A stretch of DNA of 64,000 bases from Flaccisagitta enflata (taxonomy: Eukaryota > Chaetognatha > Sagittoidea > Aphragmophora), in contig OZ231128.1 of the NCBI GenBank assembly GCA_965153355.1, positions 32,674,001 to 32,738,000 of the forward strand, written 5' to 3'. Every line of letters starts with the position of its first letter. The first letter of the stretch is position 1. Under the pieces are notes generated by a model. That model searched no databases. It worked only from the letters and a program-made list of their open reading frames with translations, and was not told where the DNA came from. Positions 12,501 to 46,299 of this stretch are shown here, piece after piece. The position numbers and the translations under genes were made by a program.

Positions 12501-15500
12501 TAGATCAGAATCTACCTTGAGAGAGAATGGTCCAGCTGGAACCAAAATAGTTGACCAGGACCAAAATTAGCTCAAACCTAAGATCTTTAGAGGGAATGGT
12601 TGACTGGAACCAAAATGGTTGACTGGGACCAAAAAAAGGTTGAATCTTTTTCTTTGAGAAAGTATGGTTGACTGAAACCAAAATGGTTGACTAGGACCAA
12701 AATAAGCTCCAAACTACTATCTTTAGACAGACTGGTTGGCTGGGACCAAAATGGTTGACTGAGACCAAAATAAGATCGAATTTACTTCCTTGAGAGATAA
12801 CAGATTTGACAGGACCAAAAAAGGTTGAATCTTGTTCTTTGGAGAAGTATGAATTGTGGGGGCAAAATGAATTTGACTAGGACCAAAAATAAAGCTCAAA
12901 TCACTTTCTGGGAACACAATAGTTACATGACTGGAACCAAAATGGTTGACTGGGACCAAAACAACCTCAAATCTACTTTCTTGAGAGAGAATGGTTGACT
13001 GGAACCAAAATGGTTGACTAGGACCAAAATAAGCTCCAAACTAAATCTTAGAGAAGGGAATGGTTGACTGGAGACAAAATGGTTTGACTAGGACCAAGAA
13101 ATAAAAGATCGAATCACTACTACCTTGAGAGAATGGTTGACTGGAACCTTAAATAGTTGACTGGGACCAAAAAAAGTTGAATGCTTGTTCCTTTGAGAGA
13201 ATGGTTGACTGGAAGCAAAATGGTTGACTAGGACCAAAAAAAGCTCGAATCTAGTTCTTTGAGAGAGAATGGTTGACTGGAACCAAATGGTTGACTGGGA
13301 CCAAAAAAGCTCAAACCTAAGATGTAAGATACTAGTTTTCACAAAAGTATATGGTGCGATATGTCCATGGAAAGCTCATACCTTACATACACCATAGTCC
13401 ATTTCTTCCAGCGATTTTTGCTACAACAAGCGGTTTTTTGGAAGATACAACCCCAACAAAAAAGTTTCCTGCCGACATTCTTGATTTTTTGGTGAAGTAA
13501 AACCAATATGGTTGACTGGGACCAAAATAAGATCGAATTTACTTCCTTGAGACACAATGGTTGACTGGAACCAAAATGGTTGACTGGGACCAAAATAAGA
13601 TCGAATTTACTTCCTTGAGACACAATGGTTGACTGGAACCAAAATGGTTGACTGGAACCAAAATGGTTGACCAGGACCAAAAAAAGGTTGAATCTTGTTC
13701 TTTAAGAGAGTATGGTTGACTGGAACCAAAATGGTTGACTAGGACCAAAGTAAGCTCAAATCTACTTTCTTGAGACACAATGGTTGACTGGAACCAAAAT
13801 GGTTGACTGGGACCAAAACAACCTCAAATCTACTTTCTTGAGAAAATGAACAGCTGGAACCAAAATGAATTTGACTAGGACCAAACCAGCTCCAACCTGA
13901 TCTTAAGAATAGTTAACTGGAACCAAATAGTTGGCTAGGACCAAAATAGATCCGAATCTACTTCCTTGAGAGATAATGGTTGAATGGAACCAAAATGAGT
14001 TGACTAGGACCAAATAAGTCGAATCTACTTTCTTGAGAGATAATGGTTGACTGGAAGACAGAGTAGTTAGCTGGGACAAGTGCTCCAACCTAAGATCTTT
14101 AGGAGTTATGGTTAGCTGGAATAAATTGTTGACTGGGACCAAAATAAGATGAATCTACTTCCTTGAGAATATTAGTTGACTGGGCTCAAATAAGATTTGA
14201 AGCTGGAGACCAAAAAAAATTGAATCTGCTCCCCTAAGTGAGGCTGGTTGTCAGACAAAATGAATGGTTGACTGGGACCAAAAAAAGGTTGAATCTTGTT
14301 CTTTGAGAGAGTATGGTTGACTGAAACAAAAATGGTTGACTAGGACCAAAATAAGCTCCAATCTACTTTCTTGAGACAGAATGGTTGACTGGAACCAAAA
14401 TGGTTGACTGGGACCAAAAAAAGCTCAAACCTAAGATCTTAAGATACTAGTTTTCACAAAAGTATATGGTGCGATATGTCTATGGAAAGCTTATACCTTA
14501 CATACACCATAGGTCCGTTTCTTCCATCGATTTTTGGCTACGACGAGCGGTTTAGGAGATACTGCCCCTAAAAGGTTTCCTGCCCACATTCTTGATTTTT
14601 TGGTTGACTAAAACCAAAATGGTTGACTGGGACCAAAATAAGATCGAATCTACTACCTTGAGAGGGAATGGTTGACTGGAACCAAAATGGTTGACTGGGA
14701 TCAAAATAAGATCGAATCTACTTCCTTGAGAGATAATGGATGACTGGAACCAAATGGTGTCAGGACCAAAAAAGAGTTTAGTCTTGTTCTTTGAAAGTAT
14801 GGTTAGCTGGGGCAAAATGATTGACTAGATAATAAGCTCAAATCTACTTCTGAAGACACAATGGTTAGCTAGAACCAAAATGGTTGACTAGGACCAAAAC
14901 AACCTCAAATCTACTTTCTTGAGAAATGGTTGACACAGAACCAAAATAGTTGACTAGGACCATGCTCCAACCTAAGATCTTAGAGAATAGTTGGCTGAAC
15001 CAAAATAGTTAGCTAGGGCAAAATAAGATCAAATCTACTTCCATGAGAGATACTGGTTGACTGGAACCAAAATGGTTGACTAGGACCAAATAAATGAATC
15101 TACCTCCTTGAAGATAATAGTTGGCCCTGGAACCAAAAAATGAATTTGGCTAGGACCAAAAAAAAAAAATTAGTCTGCTCCCTAAGTGAGCTGGTTGACT
15201 GGAGACAAAATGATTTGACTGAGACCAAAAAAAAAGGTTGAATCTTATTCTTTGAAATGTAGTTGGCTAGGCAAAATGGTTATTAGGACCAAAACAATCT
15301 CTTTCTTGAACAGAATGGTTGACTGGAACCAAAATGGTTGACTGGGACCAAAATAAGATTGAATCTACTTCCTTGAAAAAGAATGGTTGACTGGAACCAA
15401 AATGGTTGACTGAGACCAAAATAAGATCAAACCTACTTCCTTGAGAGATAGCAAGAATTTTTCACAAAAGTATGTGGTGCGATATGTCTTGAAGCTTATA

Positions 15501-18500
15501 CATACTTCCCTGTAAGTCGTTTCTTGTGATCTTTAGCTCTGACAGGCGGTTTAGGAGATACTGCCCCAATAAGGTTTCCTGCCCATTCTTGATTTTGGTT
15601 GGCTAAGAACCAAAATGGTTTGACTAGGACCAAAAAAAAAGATGAATCTACTACCTTGACAGAAATGGTTGGCTGGGACAAAATGGTTGTGCAGGACCAG
15701 AATTAGCTCAAGCCTAAGATCTTTAGAAATGGTGGCTGGAATAAACGTTGACTGGGACCAAAATAAAGATGAATCTACTTCCCTTGAAGATATTAGTTGA
15801 CTGGAACCAAAATGAATTTGACCAGGACCAAAAAATTTAGATCTTATTCTTTGAAGTATAGTTGACTGGGGCAAAATGAATTATTAGGTCCAAAACAACT
15901 CCAAATCTACTTTCTTGAGACTGTGGGTCAGCTGGAGACCCAATGGTTGACTGGGGCCGAAACAGCCTCAAATCTACTTTCTTCAAGAGAGAATGGTTGA
16001 CTGGAACCAAATGGTTGACTAGGACCAAAAAAAGGTCCAGCACAAGATCTCCAGAGAGAATATGTGTTGACTGGAACCAAAATGGTTGGCTAGGACCAAA
16101 ATAGTCAGATCTACACCATGAGAAGAATGGCCAGCTGGGGCAAAATAGTTGGCTAGGACCAAAATTAGCTCCAACCTAAAATCTTTAGAGGGAATGGTTG
16201 ACTGGAACCAAAATGATTGACTGGGACCAAAATAAGATCGAATCTACTTCCTTGAGAGATAATGGTTGACTGGAACCAAAATGTTTGACTAGGACCAAAA
16301 AAAGGTTGAATCTTGTTCTTTGAAGAGTATGGTTGACTAGAAACCAAATAGTTGACTAGGATAAAAAACTCCAATCTACTTTCTTAGAGACAGAGTATAG
16401 TTGACTGGAACCAAAATAGTTGACTGGGGCCAAAAAAATAAAATTGAATCTACTTCCTTGAGAAAAGAATGGTTGACTAGAACCAAAATGGTTGACTAGG
16501 ACAAAAAAAAGCTCAAACCTAAGATCTTAAGATACTAGTTTTCACAAAAGTATATGGTGCGATATGTCTATGGAAAGCTTATACCTTACATACACCATAG
16601 GTCCGTTTCTTCCAGCGATTTTTGGCTACGACAAGCGGTTTAGGAGATACTGCTCCTAAAAGGTTTCCTGCCCACATTCTTGATTGCATGGTTGACTAAA
16701 ACCAAAATGGTTGACTAGGACCAAAATAAAATCGAATCTACTACCTTGAGAGAAAATGGTGGACTGGAACCAAAATGGTTGACTGGGACCAAAGTGGCTC
16801 AAGCTAGATCTTTAGAGAATGGTTGACTGGAACCAAAATAGTTGACTAGGACAAAAATAAGATTGAATCTAGTTCTTTGAGAGAGTATAGTTGGCTGGAA
16901 CCAAAATAGTTGACCAGGACCAAAATAAGCTCCAATCTTAGTTCTTTTGAGAGTATGGTTGACTGGAACCAAAATGGTTGACTAGGATCAAAAATAGCTC
17001 GTCACTTTCTTGAAGACACAATGGTTGACTGGAACCAAAATGGTTGTCTAGGACGAGAAAACAACTCAAAATCTCACTGTTAGAGAATGAATTGACTGGG
17101 GCCAAAATGGTTGACTAGGACCAAAAAAAGCTCGAATCTAGTTCTTTGAGAGAGCATGGTTGACTGGAACCAAAATAGTTGACTGGGACCAAAAAAATAA
17201 GATCGAATCTACTACCTTGAGAGAGAATGGTTGACTGGAACCAAAATGGTTGACTAGGACCAAAATTAGCTCCAACCTACAAAATCTTTAGAGTGTTTGA
17301 ACCTCGACAAGAAAATATGGTTGCCTAGGGCAAAAATACAGGTGAATCTAAGCTTCATGAGGAATAATGGTTTGACTGGAACCTAAATGGTTGGTAGGAC
17401 CAAAAAAAAAAAAAAATTGAATCTGCTCCCCTAAGTAGTGGATGGTTGACTGGAACCAAAATGGTTGACTAGGACCAAAAAAAAGGTTGAATCTTGTTCT
17501 TTGAGAAAGTATGGTTGACTGAAACCAAAATGGTTGGGCTAGGACCAAAATAAGAAAACAATCTACTCTTGGGAACAGAATGGTTGGCTAGAACCAAAAA
17601 TGGTCAGCTAGGATGGCAAAGTCGAATCCTATCCATGAGAAAAGAATGGATTGGCTGGGGCCAAAAATGGTTGACTAGGACCAAAAAAAAGCTCAAACCT
17701 AAGATCTTAAGATACTAGTTTTCACAAAAGTATATGGTGCGATATATCTATGGAAAGCTTATACCTTACATACACCATAGGTCTGTTTCTTCCAGCGATT
17801 TTTGGCTACGACGAGCAGTTTAGGAGATACTGCCCCAAAAAGGTTTCCTGCCCACATTCTTGATTTTTTGGTTGACTAAAACCAAAATAGTTGACTAGGA
17901 CCAAAATAAGATGGGAATCTACTACCTTGAAATGGTCCAGCTGGAACAAAATAGTTAGCTAGGACCAAATTAGCTCCAACTAAGATCTTTGAGAATGGTT
18001 GGCTGGAACAAATAACAGTTGGCCCAGGACCAAAATAATATCAAAAGAATCTACTTCCTTGAGAAGATAATGAATTTGTCTGGAGCAAATAATTTGACCA
18101 GAGACCAAAATTAGCTCAAACCTAGAGTCTTTAGAGAATGAATTTGACTGGAACAAAAATGGTTGTGGGGACCAAAATAGATGAATTTCATGCATGAAGA
18201 TAATAGGTTGACTGAACCAAAATAGTTGACCAGAGACCAAAAAAGAGTGAATCTTGTTCTTTAAAGTATGGTTGACTGGAACCAAAATAGATTGTCTAGG
18301 ACAAAGAAATGGCTCAAATCTCTTTCTTGAGACACAATGGTTGACTGGATCCAAAATGTTTGACTGAGACCAAAACAACCTCAAATCTACTTTCTTGAGA
18401 GAGAATGATTGACTGGAACTAAAATGATTGACTAGGACCAAATAAAGGTTGAATCTTAATCATTAAGAGAGGATGGTTGACTGGAACCAAAATAGTTGGC

Positions 18501-19480
18501 TGGGACCAAAATAAGATCAAATCTACTACCTTGAGAGAGAATAGTTGTCTGGAACATAAATGGTTGACTAGGACCAAAAAAAGATTGAATCTGCTCCGTA
18601 GGAACCCAAGATGGTTGGCGCTGGAACCAAAATGGTTGACTAGGACCAAAATCAGCTTCAACCAAAGATGTAAGAGAGAGAATGGTTGACTGGGGCAAAA
18701 TGGTTGACTAGGACCCAAAAAAAACTTGAATATCTTTTTGTTGAGACACCTCTTGAGTGAGAATGGTTGACTGGAACCGAAATGGTTGACTGGGACCAAA
18801 ATAAGCTCCAATCTAAGATCTTGAGATAGAATGGTTGACTGAAACCAAAATGGTTGACCAGGACCAAAACCAGCTCGAATCTAAGCTCTTTAGAGGGATT
18901 GGTTGACTGGAACCAAAATGGTTGACTAGGACCAAAATAAGCTCCAATCTACTTTTTTGAGACACAATGGTTGACTGGAACCAAAATGGTTGTCCAGGAC
19001 CAAAATATGCTTGAATCTACTCTCTTGAGAGAGAATGGTTGACTGGAACCAAAATGGTTGACTAGGACCAAAAAAAGGTTGAATCTTGTTCTTTGAGAGA
19101 GTATGGTTGACTGGAACCAAAATGGTTGACCAGGACCAAAATAAGCTTGAATCTACTCTCTTGAGAGAAAGAATAGTTGACTGGAGCAAATGGTTGACTA
19201 GGACCAATCCAAACTGTTATAAAATCTTAGAGAAAGGAATATGGTGGCTTCAAACCAAAATGGTTGACTAGGACCAAAATAAGCTTGAACCTGCTCCCAT
19301 AAGTGAGAATGGTTGACTCGAACCAAAATGGTTGACTGGGATCAATATGTGCTCAGACCTCCTTTTTTAACGAATAATGGTAAAATGGTTGACTGAGGCC
19401 AAAATGGTTGACCAGACAACACAATATGTCAAAAGTGTTGTTCTGAGGTTGGTTCAAAAAACCATGGTTGACTGGCAATG
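6578..19480. repeat. 13-kb satellite with higher-order repeat structure
   Basis: The basic subunit is about 68 bp: GGTTGACTGGAACCAAAATG, GTTGACTAGGACCAAAATAA, then a variable block such as GCTCCAATCTACTTTCTTGA or GATCGAATCTACTTCCTTGA, then GAGAGAAT. A ~190-bp spacer (TACTAGTTTTCACAAAAGTA, ATGGTGCGATATGTCTATGG, CATACACCATAGGTCCGTTT, CAGCGATTTTTGGCTACGAC, GCGGTTTAGGAGATACTGCC, CTGCCCACATTCTTGATTTT) recurs near 6580 (partial), 8150, 9050, 10145, 11155, 12325, 13330, 14450, 15460, 16540 and 17715, giving a super-period of about 0.9-1.2 kb. It has no coding capacity, and the open frames are short, mutually similar shadows of the repeat. From about 18000 to 19480 the subunits continue without the spacer. 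Confidence 0.95.
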
Positions 19481-19786
19481 GTTGACTAGATGTCCCTTGC
19501 CTGTTCTTTTCATGTTTCTAAAACCTTACCTGGCATTGTTCAATTGTTTTTTGTTGGGATCTTCATATTCGATGGTGGCCACCTTTAGTACTGATAATGA
19601 GACATCCGAATTCACAAGTGGTGATCTACTATTAATCATTTCGGATAACAATTGCGCAGGGTAGATACAATCCTGGGGGGAAAAAAGGAAAAGAAAAAAG
19701 TCATATGATCAGGATGCGGAAGGCTTGGAATAAACAGGTCCATGCTAAAGATTTACTTTACAATTACAATCTGGTATACTTCTATC

Positions 19787-21512
19787 TTTTTAAGTCACAT
19801 GCAACGCGACTCTACACCCCGCTTTGTTGGTCTATCGGTCCGTCGGTCCGTTGGTCCATCTGTCTGTCCGTCCATCCGTCCATCCGTCCGTCCATCCCTC
19901 CGTCACACTTCACTTTTTTTAGGCTTGGGGGTCTTTGGCCTCGACGCACCTGCTTAAATGGTCAAGTGACCTCAAATATGGCTCCCATCCACTACGAATA
20001 GTCAACCACTGTAATTTTTTGGTATGACTGCTCAAGTGGCTTCCAATCTTTTATACATGATGTACTGAGCCTGAAACAAAAATTTCATCATCATAGCTAG
20101 ACAAAACCAATCGCCGATTTCCCTTTATTCATCACCACTCCAAGGTGGTTGTGGTAAAAAATATTGAGAATTTAGTCACTTTAGGCCAGAATTAGAGCCA
20201 CTTTAGCACCAGAGGTGACCCAAAATCATGAATTCTGAAACTAGAGCTCAAGAGAGCTAGCAGTGATGCAATCTGCATGTTGCTATCATTTTTTTTTAAG
20301 ATTTGACAGCTTTTCAAAGATGGAAGGGTATGAGGGTTATTTTATCAGATGAATTTGATGGTTCGTTTTGACATTTTTACAATTTTTGATTTATCTCCGC
20401 TTTGGATGAACCAATTTGAACGAAATTGGTGACCAAATTGAAGATTTTTTGCTGCTCTAAATGGATCTGGTAAATTTTTTGATCGATATGACCCTCAAAA
20501 TTTTTGGAGGACCCTAGAAGCAGGTGCTAAAAAGTAATTTTTTTCACCATTTTGGCTACTTTGGTCACACAATTTGAGCGCTTCTGAACTAGAAAAAGAC
20601 AAAAAATCCATGAGCAAACTAAAGTGCATGTTCAAGATCTAACCAGTGGCGCAATCGGCATGTCAATATGTTGAAGCATATAGAATTGGCAGAGCTTCAA
20701 ATATGAGTGGGTATGATGAAATGACATTTTTTAGTAATTTCGGTCATTTTGATCTTTGAAGCTCTACCAAATCTATATGCTTTAACATATTAACATGCCG
20801 ATTGCACCACTGGTTGGATCTTCAGCAGTAGTTTAATTTGCTCATGGATTTTTTGTCTTTTTCTATCTCGGAAGTGCCCAAATTATGTGACCAAAGTAGC
20901 CAAAATGGCAAAAAAAATTCACTATTTAGCACCTGATACTAGAATCTCAAAAAAATTTTGAGGGTTATATTGATCAAAAATTTTACCAGATTCATTTAAA
21001 GCATCAAAAAATCTTCAATTTGGTCACCAATTTCGTCCAAATTAGTTCATCCAAAGTGGAGATATATAAAAAATTGTAAAAAATGTCAAAATTGACCTTA
21101 TAATTCATCTGTTAAAATAACCCTCATACCCTTCCATCCCTGAAACGCTCTCAAATCTGAACAAAAAATCATAGCAACATGCGGATTGCACCACTGGGGA
21201 GCTCTTGAGCTCTAGTTTCAGAATCTCATGGATTTTGGGTCAAATTTCAAAAGCGAAGTGGCCCGATTTTGAGCCCAAAGTGACCAAATTTCAACATTTT
21301 CACCACAACCACCTTTAAGTGGTCATAAATGAAGGGAAATCGATTGGTTTTGTCAAGCTATGATGATGAAATTTCTATTTTAGACTCAATACATCATGTA
21401 TTAAAAGTTGGAAGCCACTTGAGTAGTCAAACCAAAAAATTACAGTGGTTGACTATTCGTACCATCCACCCGCACGCGACTTGGGTAGCCGTTTATCCGG
21501 CCTTGTTCATTT
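19787..21512 (+). mobile_element. family A element carrying a 1.48-kb foldback insert
   Basis: The left end (AAGTCACATGCAACGCGACT, CTACACCCCGCTTTG and a run of GGTC/GTCC repeats to about 19905) and the right end (CCACCCGCACGCGACTTGGG, TAGCCGTTTATCCGGCCTTG) are the two ends of family A. They enclose a large inverted repeat at 19985-21469, annotated separately. The element is non-coding. Either the palindrome inserted into a family A copy, or this is a large foldback variant of family A. Confidence 0.7.
19985..21469. repeat. large imperfect palindrome (arms about 735 bp)
   Basis: The left arm starts CATCCACTACGAATAGTCAA and the right arm ends TTGACTATTCGTACCATCCA. Landmarks mirror each other through the whole length: GTGGTTGTGGT near 20145 and its complement near 21305; CTAGAGCTCAAGAG near 20243 and CTCTTGAGCTCTAG near 21200; TGGTGACCAAATTGAAGATT near 20430 and its complement near 21015. 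The centre is near 20720, where GCAGAGCTTCAAA faces TTTGAAGCTCTACC. Identity between arms looks to be about 80-90% by eye. A degraded relative of the outer arm lies at about 28280-28490. Confidence 0.85.
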
Positions 21513-21733
21513 GAAAATGAGTTTGAGTAAAATATTGCCAGTTTTGTTTTTGCGAATGCACTTTGAGTGGCTCTAGCATACATAGAGATTTTACAAAATC
21601 TTTTCTTATTGTAAAAACGGTTTTTTTTTTCAAGAATTTTTGTAAGTCACTTTTTGTTGCACATTTTATACAGAACTGGGATTGGTCTAAAATGAAAGAG
21701 CTTTTGGGAATCTTCAAAATTTCTTTGGAGAGC

Positions 21734-21865
21734 TTTTTAGGTGCGACAAAGCACCTCTCTAACTGGCTGTGCCCGTTGGTCGGTCGGTCGGTTGGTCGGG
21801 TAATCCAAGTAATCCGGGTTCGACGATCCACACATCGCACCACATTGGCCTACTTGGCCTCGTTT
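21734..21865 (+). mobile_element. family C short element (relative of family A)
   Basis: Starts TTTTTAG then the hairpin AGGTGC-GACAAA-GCACCT, then CTCTAACTGGCTGTGCCCGT and a (GGTC)n core. It has a CGACGATCCACACATCGC block and ends GGCCTACTTGGCCTCGTTT. The architecture is the same as family A with a different but still perfectly paired stem. Confidence 0.7.
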
Positions 21866-22239
21866 AAGTCGTGTAGTAACCAAGATTACCACAATATTAG
21901 TGATAATCATGATAACCACAACAACCACGATGACCATCATCAGCATGTTAACTATCTTATTAACTTTCCCCAAGTACAGTACATCGAGTAAATCGTTTAT
22001 CATAAATTTCAGGATCCATTTCCATTCAAGCAACCAAAGACTTCAAACATACAAGTTGCAAGTGTTCTTACCCTGTCTAGAGTTGTGTTTCGTATTTTCT
22101 CCGTATATGTGCGGGATGGAGTATGCCTCGTTTCGTACGCGCGCACATTGAATTCGACGTTCTCTTTGTACTCGCCGAGTACATGTAAAATGCACGTGAG
22201 TCCTGGGGCTCGAGATGTCATCTTATGGTGGAGGGGGAA

Positions 22240-22379
<140 letters not shown>

Positions 22380-22577
22380 AGATTCTTCATATCAAAACCC
22401 TGCTTATAGTCTTAATCTTAATACATAAACAACAAATAAACGCGCTTTTTCCCCCACGTTTCCGACCTTTCGTATTTGATCTCTGGTAACTCTGGCAACT
22501 TCTGACAGGCGGCTTTGATCTGCCGCATTTCATTATAAACATGGACTGACTCATCGGCCAATGTTTGCACCAAAATG

Positions 22578-43511
<20,934 letters not shown>

Positions 43512-43762
43512 CTGACAGGGAAAAAGAGACAGGAAACAACCATGATTTCAAAGGCCTCCTTTGTCAGAAAGAGATAAAGCGAGAGAGAGAGATAGGAAGA
43601 GAATGAGAGAGAGAGAATACAAATAATCGAATTTTAACACCAGTTTTGTAAGTCTGGGTACATCTTGAGCTTTCTCCGGGGAAGCGCCTGTTCCCATGGG
43701 AGAATGATGTTTGGTTTGTTGTGGGTTCCGGGAGTTTCGTCAGTCCTGCATCGTTACATCCT

Positions 43763-44265
43763 CTATCTCCTCTTTAGGACATCTAGCAAAATTCGGTTGG
43801 AACCAAGTAAGCATATTTTCAGGTCAGGTAGTCCTGGGATTTTCGCCAAATATTCAGGTAGGCTCTTCGTCACTGTACCCAACCCCCCAATGATGATAGG
43901 GATAATTTCAGCTGTGACGCCCCACATTCTTTCTAACTCCGCCCGCAATGCCCCATATTTAGATATTTTCTCCATTTCCTTTTTCTTGATGTTGGTATCT
44001 ACAGGGCAAGAAATATCCACGATGAAGGCCTTTCTTTTTGCCACATCCTTTAAAATAATATCAGGTCGGTTTGCTCCAACAGGTCTTGTTGTTGATATTA
44101 CTTGGTCGTAAATGATTTCCACATTCTTTACAATGGTTACTTCCGCAGGCTTCCAATTATCGCCAGTATCGAGTTCATAATGTTGCAGGATTTTGAAATG
44201 GACATACTGGCAAATGTTGTTGTAGCGGGTGAAGTATTCCTGTTTGGCCAAGGTGTCACAAGCTC
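43763..44265 (-). pseudogene. non-LTR retrotransposon C-terminal fragment (R2-type endonuclease region)
   Basis: The frame is open from the assembly gap (44266) to TAG at 43763. It opens in mid-protein with ACDTLAKQEYFTRYNNICQY. The motif NRPDIILKDVAKRKAFIVDI followed by SCPVDTN fits the Pro-Asp ... Asp-Ile-Ser-Cys-Pro core of the restriction-like (PD-D/ExK) endonuclease that follows the reverse transcriptase in R2/CRE/NeSL-type LINEs. This identification is by family resemblance. About 165 residues are visible, and the catalytic reverse transcriptase part is missing or lies in the gap. Downstream sequence to about 43625 may be its 3' untranslated tail. Confidence 0.75.
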
Positions 44266-44275
44266 NNNNNNNNNN
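44266..44275. other. assembly gap (10 N)
   Basis: Ten N bases of nominal length join the LINE fragment to an AT-rich repeat field. True distance and order across it are unknown. Confidence 1.
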
Positions 44276-46180
44276 TATACTCTATTAATTAACATGCTGT
44301 TTTTGATCCAATTTCATGCGTTAATTAACACAAAAATATAGATTATTAACAAAATATTAAGAATATACAATTTTGGTATTACTGAATAGTACGAAATTTG
44401 GAGTTAATCAACATCAAAAACAATGTGTTACTCAACACAGAAAAATATAGATCATCAACAAATTGATTTTTTAGCCATACGCTGTTACTTTACATGTTGT
44501 TTTTTATGTCAATCAACGCCACATTTCATGAGTTAATTAACACAAAAAAAATAGATTATTAACAAATTGTAAAATATACCTTTTGCAGTTAACACTAACA
44601 GCCGAAATGTGGTGAACAATTAACATAAAAACAGCATATTAATTAACACAGAAAATATATAGACTACCAACAAATTGATTTTGTAGCTATACGCTGTTAC
44701 TTTACATGTTGTTTATGTTGATTATACCTACATTTCATGCTAATTAAACACCAGAAAAATATAGATTATTAATAAATTGTAAAAATATACCATTTTTTAT
44801 GTTAATTAACAGTTGAAATGTATAAGCACTAACATAAAAACAGCTGCTGTTGTTAATTAACACAGAAAAAATATAGATTATTAACAAATTGATTTTGTAC
44901 TCAGTTTATCAACATGTTGTTTTTGATAATAATTAACACCGCATTTCACCTGCTAATTAACACCAAAAAATTGTATATTCTCATAATACATTTTGTTAAC
45001 AATCTATATCTTAAAGCTAATTAACGCATGAAATTGGGTGATAATTAACATAAAAAACAGTATGCTAATTAACGTCATGTAGGTACAAAAATCAATTTGT
45101 TAATAATCTATATCTTTTTTCTGTGTTATTATCATGCTGTTTTTGATGGTAATTAACACCATATTTCATGTAAGTTAATTAACACAAAAAGATAGATTAT
45201 TAACAAAATATTAATAATATAAAAATTTTTTATGTTAATTAACAGGTAAATGGTATGTTAGTTAACATCAAAATATGCTGTTAATTAACAGCTTAGGTAG
45301 CAAAAAAATCAATTTGTTAATAATCTATATTTTTTTTCTGTGTTAACACGCTGTTTTTATACTATTAACACCACATTTCAACTACACTAACACAAAAATA
45401 GTATATTTTACAATTTGTTAATAATCTATATTTTTCTGGTGTTAATTAACGCGTGAAATGTGGTGTTAATCAACATCAAAAACAAATATGTAAATTAACA
45501 GCGTATAGCTACAAAATCAATTTGTTAATAATCCATATTTTTTCTAGGTTAATTAATACGTTGTTTTTTATGTTACTTAACACCACATTTCACCTGTTAA
45601 TTAACACAAAAAAAATTTATATTCTTAATATTTTGTTAATAATCTATATCTTTTTAAAGCACTAATGATGAAATTGGGTAAGTAATTACTATCAAAACAG
45701 CATGTTAATTTACATAAAGTGCCAAAAAATAACAATTTGTTAATAATTTTTTTTTTGTGTTAATAATGTTGTTTTTGATAATAACACTCATATTTCTCCT
45801 CTATTAACTAACACAAAAATCTGAATATTTTAATAATTTGTTAATAATCTGTGTATTTTAAGTTAATTAACAGTTGAAATGTGGTGTTACCTAATATCAA
45901 AATATGATTAACAGCGTATAGGTACAAAATCAATTTGCTAATAATCTATATTTTTTTTGTGTTAATTAACTCCGCTGTTTTTCATGTTAATTAACACCAC
46001 ATTGTAACCGTTAATTAACACCAAAAAATGGTATATTTTTAACAATTTGTTAATAATCTATATTTTTTTGTGTTAATTAACAGTTCGCCTTGTAATGTAG
46101 TGTTAATTAACATCAAAACAGCATGTTAATTAACAGCATATAGGTACCTGATAATTAACAACAACTTTCAGCACCTATTT
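44276..46180. repeat. AT-rich repeat field, unit about 105 bp in both orientations
   Basis: The motifs TTAATTAACA, ATATAGATTATTAACAAATT and the complement AATTTGTTAATAATCTATAT recur about every 100-110 bp. ATAGATTATTAAC dominates at 44276-44990 and again near 45190, and the complementary form dominates at 44990-45120 and 45300-46070. Units therefore switch orientation several times. It has no coding capacity and many small indels. Confidence 0.85.
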
Positions 46181-46299
46181 TCAGTAATTCTCAAAAATAA
46201 AGAAATGTTTTTCTTAGTTAATTTCCTGGTACTATATAGTGCACTAACGCGTTAAAGTACCGTTAATTACCATGGCCAAAATCAGGGGACGATATACCA

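Noticed and set aside
9139-19207. Many 60-150 codon frames reading Phe-Gly-Pro-Ser-Gln-Pro-type repeats
   Set aside because: These are chance frames through the 68-bp satellite. They begin and end with satellite mutations and are not conserved between higher-order units.
43665-44111. 148-codon plus-strand frame
   Set aside because: It is antisense to the LINE endonuclease-region frame, whose motif content is clear.
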